Of a DNA stretch of 64,000 nucleotides, positions 11,459-21,433 are shown one piece after another. A program made the position numbers and the translations under genes. Source of the DNA: Cephalotus follicularis (taxonomy: Eukaryota > Streptophyta > Magnoliopsida > Oxalidales > Cephalotaceae). Each line of letters opens with the position of its first letter. Position 1 is the first letter of the stretch. The stretch lies in contig BDDD01000307.1 in the NCBI GenBank assembly GCA_001972305.1, positions 120,736 through 184,735 of the forward strand, in the 5' to 3' direction. Under the pieces are notes generated by a model that made no database searches, had not been told where the DNA came from, and saw only the letters and a list, made by a program, of their open reading frames with translations.

Positions 11459-13138
11459 ATGAAAAACCAAATGAATCTAAACATAGGATTAGAAGGTTCC
11501 TCCATTACTAGACCTCCGTTCTTTGACGGAAATAACTATAGTTTTTGGAAGACTAGAATGACCATTTTTCTACAATCCCTTGACTATCAATTGTGGCATA
11601 TAATTGTTAATGGTCCTAGGATGCCCACAAGAAAAATAGAAGGAGTAGTCTCTCCTAAACCCGAAAATGAATATAATGATAATGATTTTAGGATGCTCCA
11701 ATTAAATTCTAAAGCTAAACATGTTTTATTTTGTGTCGTTGGCCCGAATGAATTTGATCGGATATCTTCTTGTGATTCGGCAAAAGAAATGTGGGATTTG
11801 TTAGAAGTTACATATGAAGGCACGAATCAAGTAAAAGAATCTAAAATTAGCATGCTTGTACATGAGTATGAATTGTTCATGATGCATGACAATGAAAGTA
11901 TTAGTGATATGCTTACTCGCTTTACTACTACTATTAATTCCCTTAAGAATCTTGGCAAATCTTATTCTAACCAAGAACTTGTAAGGAAAATCTTAAGGTG
12001 TTTGCCAAAGTGTTGGACCCCAAAGGTTACGACGATAGAGGAAGCTAAAGACCTCTCTACTCTCCCACTTGAACAACTCCTTGGCTCCTTGATGACACAT
12101 GAGACAACAATGAAGAATCATGAGCATGTGGAAGTCAAGAAGAAGAAGTCAATCGCTCTAAGAGCCTCAAAGGAAGAAAGCGAAAGTGATGAAGATGGAG
12201 ATGTGGCACTTATAACTTCCCAATTCAAGAAGTTTCTCAAAAGTCAAAAGGGCAAGAAGGCTTTAAAGAAGTTCCCTCACAATGTAGAATCAAGCAAGAA
12301 GGAAGAGCCAACTTGCTATGAATGCAAAAAGCTGGGCCATTTCAAAAACGAGTGCCCAAATCTTAAGAAGAAAGAAAAACTCATCAAAGAGCATTCCAAG
12401 AAGAAGAAAGCAATGGTAGCAACTTGGGATGATAGTGATCTCTCAAGCTCCGAAGAAAGTGGAAGTGATGAAGAAGTTGTAAATTTTGCTCTCATGGCTA
12501 TGGAAGAAGACACAAGTGAAGATGAAAGTGAAAATGAGGTACAATTTACTTTTGATGAGTTGCAAAATGCATATGAGAAATTGTATGTTGAATATGAAAA
12601 TATTTGTTTAAAGAACAAATCTCTAAAGAAAAATGCGATTTCTATTTCTAAAGAATTGGAAACTCTAAAAAATGAAAATAGCAAATATGTGAACGAAATT
12701 GAATCTTTAAAGGATAAGAATAGCTTCTATTTGAATGAGATTGACGTTTTAAATGTTTCTTCAAAATTGTCAATTGACTTTATGGAAGAAAATGAAAAGC
12801 TAAAAATTGAAATTGATGCTTTAAAGAAATCTTTTTCAACTTTTTCAAATAGTAGTGCTAAATTGGATAATCTTTTAGGATTACAAAGGTGTGTGTTTGA
12901 CAAAGCCGGTCTTGGCTATGAAGAAATGAAAAATGTCAAACACTTTAACAATTTCTTTGTTAAGAAATTTGAGCCTCAAATTGTTTGTAATTATTGTGGT
13001 AGATTAGGACATATATCTACCTCTTGCATTTTTAGGAATAATCTTTGTTTTGGTAAAACTAGAAAGATTTGGGTTCCTAAAGGAACTCTTGTGACTAACT
13101 TGCAAGGACCCAAGTTCAAATGGGTACCAAAAACTTAA
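11459..13138 (+). CDS. gag: Gag polyprotein of element L (intact, 559 aa)
   Basis: Structural protein of a Ty1/copia particle. The N terminus (SSITRPPFFDGNNYSFWKTR) and residues about 100-225 match the copia gag (UBN2-type) fold: YEGTNQVKESKI, then SYSNQELVRKILRCLP. A zinc knuckle CYECKKLGHFKNEC lies at about residues 286-299. A long acidic, Lys/Asn-rich, probably coiled-coil stretch follows at about 340-480. A second knuckle CNYCGRLGHISTSC lies at about 510-523, then KIWVPKGT and KWVPKT at the end. The second knuckle plus WVPK tail is typical of Sirevirus polyproteins just before protease; here the ORF stops. ATG 11459 follows the PBS by about 40 bp and is the first in frame. It is the only undamaged full-length ORF in the window, so packaging function may have been selected recently. 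Confidence 0.9.
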   Translation: MKNQMNLNIGLEGSSITRPPFFDGNNYSFWKTRMTIFLQSLDYQLWHIIVNGPRMPTRKIEGVVSPKPENEYNDNDFRMLQLNSKAKHVLFCVVGPNEFDRISSCDSAKEMWDLLEVTYEGTNQVKESKISMLVHEYELFMMHDNESISDMLTRFTTTINSLKNLGKSYSNQELVRKILRCLPKCWTPKVTTIEEAKDLSTLPLEQLLGSLMTHETTMKNHEHVEVKKKKSIALRASKEESESDEDGDVALITSQFKKFLKSQKGKKALKKFPHNVESSKKEEPTCYECKKLGHFKNECPNLKKKEKLIKEHSKKKKAMVATWDDSDLSSSEESGSDEEVVNFALMAMEEDTSEDESENEVQFTFDELQNAYEKLYVEYENICLKNKSLKKNAISISKELETLKNENSKYVNEIESLKDKNSFYLNEIDVLNVSSKLSIDFMEENEKLKIEIDALKKSFSTFSNSSAKLDNLLGLQRCVFDKAGLGYEEMKNVKHFNNFFVKKFEPQIVCNYCGRLGHISTSCIFRNNLCFGKTRKIWVPKGTLVTNLQGPKFKWVPKT

Positions 13139-13776
13139 ACTTTGTTTTTGTAGGTGTACTTGGAGTTAATTTCAAGATGTTCAAGTACACAAATTTGGGT
13201 GAGAAAGCCTTAGTTGAGGGGGAGGTATTGATATAATGTTGATAATAATATTGCTTCTTGTAATCTTTTATTTAGTATCATTTTATCCAACAATTGGTAT
13301 CTCTCAAATTTTTTTATGATATTGATATTTTAAACTTTAAATGGATTTTATTTCAATTGGTATTCCTTTATTCTCATTTGATATCCCTTTAAAATTGTTT
13401 ATTTGGTGTCAATTCTTTGACATAATCTTTTTGATGCTAACAAAAAGGGGGAGAATGCTCAATGCTTAAGAAAAAATTGATAGCTCATGCTTAGGGGGAG
13501 ATAGATATGAAATGTGCTATTAGTAAAAAATGTGTTAAGGGGGAGTTTATGGTAAAGATAAGATTTTATGGTAAAGATAAGATTATTTGCATAAATCTTT
13601 ATTTTTGAAAAATGAAAATTAGATGTCATATTAAGGGGGAGTTTATCTAGAATTTTTAAGTTGGTATCTAAAGAAATTCTTGTCTAGGTATCTAAAGAAA
13701 ATTTCTTTTTGTCTTAAATTGGTATAAATATTTCCATAATGAAGCAAATTTTTGTAATCATCAAAAAGGGGGAGAT
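13139..13776 (+). other. L 3' non-coding region with repeated polypurine tracts
   Basis: 638 bp without an ORF. GGGGGAG-type purine runs occur near 13216, 13446, 13493, 13538, 13633 and finally at 13764-13776 (AAAAAGGGGGAGAT) next to the LTR, where the last serves as the PPT. Multiplied PPTs are a recognised Sirevirus hallmark. A short direct repeat (GTAAAGATAAGATT) lies near 13551-13583. Confidence 0.75.
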
Positions 13777-14816
13777 TGTTGACTTTGAGTCTCAATCCTA
13801 AGTTTTAATGATTACAAATTTGCATTTAACTTTGTTACTTTATGTGCAAGAAACTTTATGTGCAAGAAATGATAAACAAAATAAAAAGTGCAGAAACAGG
13901 ACAAAGCGCCGACGGTTACAATCAAAGTGTCAGCGGTTTGGTCCCAAGCGTCAACGCCTAAGAAGCTTGTGTCTGCCGTTAAAACCAGTGAAGTACAAAA
14001 TCAGTTGAAGTACTCAAAGCGGCGACGCTTAGGAATAAAGCGTCAGCGCTTTATGGCGAAGAGTCGACACTGAGAACAAAGCGCCGACAGACAAAACGAG
14101 AAAATTCAAATTTAACTCATAACGGCAACCTAAGCGCCGACGCTTTAGGCAATACCGTCGGCGCTTTGGACGGCTGGAACAATATCAGAACTTGTTTTAA
14201 AGAGCCAACTTTGTAGCAACAACTTCTAAGACTTCTCCAACGACTCTATTTCTTCACCAACGGCTAGAATCAAAAGAATGTTATAAATACAAGCCAAGAA
14301 ACAAGCTCAAAGTGATTTGGAACAACTTTTGATCATCTAACATCCAAGCTAAACTTGGACATCTACAAAAGAACAACAAGCTAGAGTTTTACACTTTTAT
14401 ATCCAAAGCTTGTAACTAGATATCATTTTCACATCCAACCTTTAAGAGGTCTTTGTAAACACAAACCAATCTTTTCATCCTTCATTGTAATAGAGGGGAG
14501 TGAACCCTTGTAAGGTGTTTGATTGATTTGCACCCGGAACCCAAAATCACGTGTAAGGTGGTTTGCCTTGATTTCCACCCGTAAGCCGAAAATCAAAGGT
14601 TGCTAGTGGTACCTAGTGGAATCTCAACGAGTTCTTGAGAAAGTGGACGTAGGCACGGATTTTGCCGAACCACTATAAATCGTTTGCACAATCTCTATCC
14701 CTTATCTCTTTACTTGTTATTGTTTAATTGTTTTTGTGTGGTTGTTTAAATTCATATTTTAATTTGTTAATTCCGCAAACAAATTTGTTATTTAAGTTGC
14801 CAAATAGGTTATTTCA
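13777..14816 (+). repeat. Element L 3' LTR
   Basis: 1,040 bp, homologous to 10365-11403. Many of the differences between the two copies fall in the CpG-rich motif array at about 13900-14170. TATAAATA is at 14282-14289. Confidence 0.92.
13900..14170 (+). promoter_or_regulatory. GTCGAC motif array in L 3' LTR
   Basis: Same array as in the 5' LTR with different decay states, for example GGCGACGCTT where the 5' copy has GGTGACGCTT, and GCGTCAGCGCTTT where it has GCGTCAGTGATTT. Confidence 0.65.
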
Positions 14817-14821
14817 GGATC
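14817..14821. repeat. Right target-site duplication of element L (GGATC)
   Basis: Matches 10360-10364 exactly. Confidence 0.92.
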
Positions 14822-16543
14822 CCAAGTCCAGGTTCTCTCGAATCCATTAGAACTCCGGATCATGTGGTTGTGCATCTCGGATGTGATCCGGTAACACAGG
14901 CTGTACTCGCATGTCAGCTAAAAATATCCCCAGTGACTGATTAAATGGAGACCACTCTTGGAAGTCTTCCAACGTCTTCTGTTGCGACATCATCGCACTG
15001 GCAAGCATAACCTTGAGGGTTAAGGCATCAGCGACCACATTCGCTTTCCCCGGGTGATACTGGACACTGCAATCATAATCATCTAAGAATTCTACCCACC
15101 TGCGCTATCTCATGTTCAGTGTGTCTTGACAAACAGGTACTTCAAGCTTTTATGATCGGTAAAGATCTCAAACTGTGCCCCATAAAGATAATGCCTCCAT
15201 TTCTGAAGGGCGAAGACAATAGCTGCAAGCTCAAGGTCATGAGTCGGGTAGTTTTCTTCATACGGCTAAAGCTTCCTCGAGGCATATGCAATCACTCTGC
15301 CTCGTTGCATCAATACACAACCCAAACCCTTTCCTGATGAATCACTATAAACTGCAAAGCCTTCATTACCATCAGGTACTACTAAGACAGGAGCGGAAAC
15401 TAACCGGTCCTTTAGTTCACAAAAACTAGCCTCACAGTCTTCGTCCCAGACAAAAGGAGTCTTCTTCTGGGTCAGTCTGGTCAAGGGCTCGACTATCCTT
15501 GAAAAATTCTGGAGAAACCTCCGGTAATATCCCGCCAAACCAAGGAAACTGCGCACCTCTGTCACATTCTTTGGTTGCGGCCAGTCTCGTACCACTTCAG
15601 TCTTTGACGGATCCATCGCCAAGCCTTCCCCAGATACTATGTGACCAAGAAAGATCACATGGTCAAGCCAGAACTCACACTTGCCGAACTTGGCGTACAA
15701 CCGGTTCTCTCTGAGAACCTGTAATACTAGCCTCAGATGATGAGCGTGCTCCTCCTCGCTCCTCGAATATACCAATATGTCATCGATAAACACTACAACG
15801 AACTGGTCCAGGTATGGTCAAAATACGTCATTCATCAATGACATAAAAGCTACCGGTGTATTGGTAACACCAATCGGCATCACCAGGAACTCGTAATGAC
15901 CATACCGTGTCCGGAAGGCAGTCTTCTCAATGTCTCCTTCCCTTACTCTCAGTTGGTGATAACCTAATCTCAAGTCGAGCTTGGAAAACACCCTCGATCC
16001 TTGCAACTGATCAAATAACTCCTCAATGTGGGGTAAAGGATACTTGTTCTTGATAGTTGCCTTGTTCAACATTCGGTAGTCGATACAGAGCCTCATCGAC
16101 TCATCCTTCTTCTTGACAAACAGTACAGGTGCTCCCCACGGGGAAACACTAGGTCGAATAAAACCCTTATCGATCAAGTCTTGCAACTGCAATTTCAGTT
16201 CCCTCAGTTCTGCAGGAGCCATTCTATACGGTGCTTTAGAAATAGGAGTTGTACCTGGTATAAGGTCGATAACAAACTCCATATTTCTCCTCGGTGTCAA
16301 AGACCCCAAATCATCAGGAAACACATCAGGAAATTCGCACACAACTGGAATTTCCTCCAAGCTCATGCCTTTCTCTTTCCGTCGATCAATCACATAGGCC
16401 AGATACCCCTCGCATCCCTTCTCTAGGTATCTCGATGCTCGAACAAAAGATATGATCGGTGTCGAGAACCCCTTGTCTCCCTTGAACTGAAAAGTCGTTC
16501 CATCAGGGAGACAAAAATCCACAGTCTTATTGTAGCAATCCAT
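14822..16543 (-). pseudogene. pol: Element B reverse transcriptase and RNase H, broken
   Basis: Minus-strand Ty3 RT with the usual blocks: [54 protein letters not shown], the FIDDILVYS catalytic box near 15770-15790, and [16 protein letters not shown]. RNase H follows: the first Asp in [11 protein letters not shown], then the [10 protein letters not shown] region near 15030. Frames are interrupted near 15800 and 15266, and the linker to integrase is split by L at 14821. J (54004-55694) is the better-preserved relative for comparison. Confidence 0.85.
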
Positions 16544-16549
16544 GCGAGC

Positions 16550-16815
16550 ACGGTGTGCTGATAGTCAATCCATCCCCAATATAACATTGAAATCACGGAT
16601 GAGCAGCACAATCAAATATGCATACAAGGGAATGCCTGCCATAGACATCTCACAACTCCTATATACCGAGTCAGTGTACATGGAAGTCCCAGTCGGTGTA
16701 CTCACATCAAGTATGTATGACATGCAGTCAGGGGTAACATCTAAGCAAGATGCAAAACGTGCAGATATAAAAGAATGTGATACTCAAGAATCCATCAGTA
16801 CTCTTGCAGAATAAC
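16550..16815 (-). pseudogene. Element B retropepsin-like protease, broken
   Basis: Aspartic protease region: GTLYIYGYSARVLMDS followed by a stop at the catalytic Gly. J reads DSGAS here; B reads Asp-Ser-stop-Val-Ser (stop at 16784-16786). It continues HSFISARFASCLDV...LDVSTPTG to the ILG-DWLS block near 16570. The active site is destroyed. Confidence 0.8.
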
Positions 16816-18035
16816 CATATATATACAGAGTACCTCCAACAACAGAAGTCGATTCTGGAACCTCTGTCTGAGCAAGTACAAAAATTCTACCTTTTCCGAT
16901 GCCCTTGCCGGTATCTCTCCCCTGTGACGGTCCCGCTGCCGCACCACTGCTACTCCCCGGTCCAGTAGGCGCTGTAGTAGGACTCTTTGGACAGTCCTTC
17001 ACTGAATGACCAGCTGCCCCGCACCTCAAGCACCAACCATTAAATCTCCAGCAATCTTTTTGTTGATGACCGGTACGACCACAGTAATAACATCCTCCAG
17101 ATCTAGCATTACTCCCTTGGCTAGGAGTACCCTGTGAAGCTGTCTGTTGAGACTTGTTCTTCGACGACTTCGCCGGAGAACCACCATCTTGCCACTTTGA
17201 CAATGCCGGTTGGGACTGTGTAGGACTCTGTTTACTCTCCTTTGCACGAGCTCTCTCAGCCCGGTCCTCGCTGGATATCGTCTCCAACAGTCTTGCTTTC
17301 TGGGCAACCTCCACAAAAGTCCTCAGCTCCATAGCTCTAATCCTTGACCGAAGATCCGGTAGCAAGCCTCTCAGGAATCTCCGAATCTTCTTTTCTTCGT
17401 CAGCTACCAGATAAGGTGAATGTCTGGCTAGCTCCATGAATCTGGCCTGGTACTCGGCCACAGTCATCTCCCCCTGTCGCAACTCCAAGAGCTCCGTCTC
17501 TCATTGCTCTTGCTCAATACGTGGAACATATGTCTCCAGGAACTCTGTCTGGAATCTGTCCCAAGTGCCATCCAGTCTCTGTGATTCCCATTTTGCCTTA
17601 ACCATTTCCCACCAATGAGTGGCCTCACCCCATAGGCGGTACACAACAAACTTCAACTTCTGAGCATCAGTATAGTCCATCACCTCCAAGATCTTCTCCA
17701 GGTCTTGCAGCGATCTCTCAGCAATCGTAGCATCAAGTTCTCCCTTGAAGCTGGGTGGATTCAGCCTCATGAATTTCTCAATATCTCTCCCAAAACCATC
17801 CTCTCCCGGGCAGTGGTCGGGAGCCCTATGTTGCGGTCGAGCTTACGCGTAGTACTGGCGCATCTCCTCCGCACTAGCCCTGTTAAAGGCCATATGTTGC
17901 TGAAAATAGTCTGCAATCCGAGCCATCGGATCTCTGTCATCTTGGGGAATATTCATCCCTTGCGAAAACATTTTCCTCCTCAGGGGCATTAGCTCCAGCA
18001 GCTCTAGCCCTAGCTCGAGTTCTCCTTCGGTCCAT
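16816..18035 (-). pseudogene. gag: Element B gag, broken
   Basis: The start MDRRRTRARARA at 18035 is shared with J and resembles MDGRRRRGRPRA of E. The gag core (LDATIAERSLQDLEKILEVMDYTDAQ..., GEATHWWEMVKAKW) lies at 17560-17770. Two CCHC knuckles, CYYCGRTGHQQKDC and CLRCGAAGHSVKDC, lie at about 17000-17100. Damage: a frameshift near 17970, CAA to TAA at 17843-17845 and CGA to TGA at 17501-17503. It encoded capsid and nucleocapsid. Confidence 0.82.
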
Positions 18036-18128
18036 TTTCCTATAAGAAGGTTGATGGTTAGTCACGATTTAGGAAATAGTTTATTAATTGCCAAGGAAAG
18101 TATCCTAGCTAAGCATATGTGGAATATG

Positions 18129-18139
18129 CTCTGATACCA
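18129..18139 (-). other. Primer-binding site of element B
   Basis: The minus strand reads TGGTATCAGAG (initiator-Met type), four bases from the LTR end at 18144. Confidence 0.85.
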
Positions 18140-18143
18140 CTGT

Positions 18144-19675
18144 TGTCAAACCCCGTTTATGGAGAAACGACATTAAAGCAGTAAAGGCAATTAACACATA
18201 AATACAGCTCATGTAAAAACCATAAAATTTAAAACTTTTAACAAGCTGTCAGTTGCAGAAGCATTTAAAATCCATAAGTTGTAAATCCGTAGCGTGCATC
18301 CCATACTACCCGCTACTCAACACAAGTTTAACAAAGTTAATCGCCCATAAACGGAGCGTGATCACGCTACAAGTTTAAATCCATCACAAGTTACATGCAT
18401 AAGAAAGATACATCAGAAAACTCTTAACAACTCAGTTAATACACAACAGGAGAAAAGTACAACTTAAGAACAACATAACACTTGTTCTTCAATCATGCCG
18501 ATCCAACAGTCTACTGCATCATTCTGTAAAGTAGGGGGTTAGCCTTTGTCCTCACTCGGCTAAGTCATAAAGGTAACTTGGGATCAACATAATGCATGTC
18601 ATGATATGAATGAATGATGCAGTGCAGTGGAGACCCCATTTTATATATATATGAAAAAATATATATACGTAAAACAGTACAGTAAAGTATTAGTGGGGCA
18701 TATATATATATGTGAGATATATGTATGCAACAACAGTACAGTAGTAACCCGGCCAGGGCTACATCAACAAGCATAATAATGTCCGTGAAGGACCAACAGG
18801 CAGTACAGGATGTCCGCATAGGACTACAATAGGCAGTATGTCCACATAGGACCACAACAGGCAGTATGTAGCGCCGCCAACTCCTGGCCCCACGCTACAC
18901 TCCCACTCCAGCCCCTACATCAGGCGACTGAGCGAGGCAACAGTACATTGAGTTACCTAGCCATGCTCCTGGCCCCTAGGTCAACCCTACCACTAGCTGG
19001 CGCTGGCAGCCTCCGCCATGCAACTAGTGGCGCAAGTACAAACACATAACAATTCACAGAGCAAACAGTGAATTCAAGCAGTAACAGTACAGTAAACAGG
19101 ACAGTAGTGATCGTTGAGATCCACAATAGGCAGTTGTTTTCCAAAATGTTTCCAAAAGTGGCAACATTGAAAATAGGCATTTTTCAGTAGAAAATACTTA
19201 TAAACAGTTCAGTAGTAGAAATCGCTTTCCAAAGATGTTTGAAAATATGATATCAATATTCGTTTTGTACTCAAAATAGTAGTTTCAATTCACATATGCA
19301 TTTCTAAGTAACAACACATTAGAGATCATAATCCGAGTACAAACAGTACAAACAGGCAGTAAAACAGTATATGTGCAATGCATACAAATGCTCAAATTCT
19401 CCCTAATAGGAATCGGGATCGTTTCGTATCGTTAGATGAAGAAATCTCCAAACAATACCCAAAAGACGTCGATGTCTACCAAAAGGCGTCGATGTCTTTG
19501 TCCTTTAACGTCGATGTCCAAGTCCATAGTGTCAGCGCATTCTACTGTCTAAAGACGTCGATGTCCATTCCATACGCATCGACGCTCAAGGTCTGGAACC
19601 TTAGAACGACAGCGTATTATTCACGGCGTCGACGCATTAAGGTAGGAACCTTAGGCGTCGATGTATAATACGTCT
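18144..19675 (-). repeat. Element B 5' LTR, part 1
   Basis: Matches 6266-7808 closely. It is interrupted by the Athila element C at about 19676. Confidence 0.87.
19467..19666 (-). promoter_or_regulatory. GTCGAC motif cluster 2 in B 5' LTR (truncated by C)
   Basis: Copies of AAAGACGTCGATGTC plus a perfect GCGTCGACGC at 19626-19635. The rest of this cluster was lost in the C-associated deletion. Confidence 0.6.
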
Positions 19676-19880
19676 TGTTTAGCATAAAAATGTGTTGTTT
19701 TTAATGCATTATTTGTGATATTTTTATGCTTGGAATAGACTACTTTGGTTGTGTTATATTGATTTTCAGGTACAAGTGCAAAATGACCAAAATGCAAGAA
19801 TACTACCCAAAAGTATGCAAATTGGAGCTTGAAAGAGTAAAGGTTGAAGAATGGACAAATTTAGCAGAAAACAGATAAAA

Positions 19881-20185
19881 AGCGTCAACGCCTTTCATCT
19901 ACATCGATGTCTTTTCTAGGTTTACAACTAAGAAGTCGACGTCTTTTGATAGGGATCGACGTCTTTTCTGGAAAATGCAACAATCTTCAAAGAGCTATGA
20001 ACAAGGGATCGACGTCTTTCAACATACACACCGACGTCTTTGTCCAAAATTGACCTGTAACTTTTGAAGCAAAAGACATCGACGTCTTTCATCATAGGAG
20101 TCGACGTCTTTCACTCGCATCTCAGCAAATCACGACTTTTACAAGAAGACATCGATGCCTTTCAGAAAGAAGTCGACGTCTTCCT
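19881..20185 (+). promoter_or_regulatory. GTCGAC motif array in C LTR
   Basis: About ten copies at roughly 25-35 bp spacing, mostly ATCGACGTCTTT or GTCGACGTCTTT, with GCGTCAACGCCTTT first. The array ends about 87 bp upstream of TATATAAG. Confidence 0.7.
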
Positions 20186-20268
20186 CTCCAGCAGAAATAG
20201 AAAGATTAGATTTTTGCCATATTTTGTAACTAGGATTGCTTTTATTCCGTTTTTTATTAGCTTTGTAG

Positions 20269-20276
20269 TATATAAG
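20269..20276 (+). promoter_or_regulatory. TATA box of C LTR
   Basis: TATATAAG, about 594 bp into the LTR, directly downstream of the motif array. Confidence 0.55.
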
Positions 20277-21091
20277 CAACTTATATCAGGCCAAAACAAG
20301 TAAGTAGAGTGTAGAGGCTGGTAGAAACCCCAATTTTATTTTTAGTTTTATTTTACAATGTTTAGTAGCTAAACTTTTCAAGGTTTTAGGGAAGAACAAG
20401 CCTAGGTTGTTATTGTTTCAATTCCATCAATAAAAATCCTTGAATATTTGATTTATTCTTCAATATTTCTGCCTTCGCACACACTTTGTCTGTCTGATTA
20501 AAATCCACAAACATCTTGTCCGTGAAGTTGAAAGTAGGCGAATAAATGGTGCTTAATTCAATGGAGTCTACTCATACGATTTGTCGCAACGAACACACTT
20601 CGTATAGACCTAGCATGTCTACTCATGCGTCTTGCCGCCGCTGTTACCGTACTTCATACGGACCTAGCATGTCTACTCATACATCTTGTCATCACCGCCG
20701 CACTCCGTATAGACCTAGCTCTTGTTGTTTATCAAGGTATGATAGTTCAACTTCATGGAATTGTTCAATACAATCTATGGTGAGTTTCTATGCCCTAAAA
20801 CCGTTTCTTTATCATATATTCTCTTCACTTTTATTCATTACATGCTTTATTTCTTAGCGTTTCAAACTCAGCGTTTTTAATTATCGAAGTCTTAATTTCT
20901 TGTTTTGTTTATTTATTTTATTTTGCATAATTAGGAGTAGTTTTTGATAGTTTATTTCAAATTTGGTATACTTCGCCTAGGTTGGATAGATTATAACTAG
21001 TTTACGTTTCCCTGTGTTCGACCCGTTACTGCATGATCCGTGCACTTGCGGCTATAAATTTTAAAATATTCTAAATACGTGAACAAGTTTT

Positions 21092-21109
21092 TGGCGCCAT
21101 TGCCGGGGA
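21092..21109 (+). other. Primer-binding site of element C
   Basis: TGGCGCCATTGCCGGGGA, the PBS type used by Athila elements (tRNA-Asp class), six bases after the LTR end. Confidence 0.85.
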
Positions 21110-21433
21110 GACGTTTAAATTAGTTTAAATTTATTCGACCGATTCATAGTATTTATTTTTGCGTTTTTCTAACAATTCTAATTTAGTTTAAATAGGTTCA
21201 GCATAACTTTTAACAAACCCTAACTTCATTTGCATAAACTTTAACAATTTCCTAACGTAGATAAATTAGGTTTCCTGCCTTGACCTTTGTGTTTCCGTTA
21301 GCTTAGTTTAATTAGGGAATTGCATAAGCTTTAACAAAAAAATTCTCATAATCTTTGCATAAGCTTTAAACAAACCCTAATTTTGCTAAGTTAATTTCTA
21401 CAATTAGTTTAGGATTTCCATTTAAGTTAGCTT

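Larger units (their letters stand above)
10365..14816 (+). mobile_element. Element L: gag-only Ty1/copia (Sirevirus-like) retrotransposon
   Basis: Complete 4.45-kb element with near-identical LTRs (10365-11403 and 13777-14816), perfect GGATC TSDs, a PBS, one intact gag ORF (11459-13138) and a PPT. Pol is entirely missing. The gag carries the C-terminal WVPK segment that in Sireviruses precedes protease, and the sequence then goes straight into the 3' non-coding region. By eye I count about 35 differences between the two LTRs over about 1,040 positions, so it is among the younger insertions here. It is non-autonomous and would need pol from a related full-length element. Confidence 0.9.
19676..21085 (+). 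repeat. Element C 5' LTR
   Basis: TGTTTAGCATAAAAATG...TACGTGAACA, about 1.41 kb. Same family as the D LTR at 37534-38844 (minus). The array of GTCGAC motifs lies at 19881-20185 and the TATA box at 20269. Confidence 0.87.
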
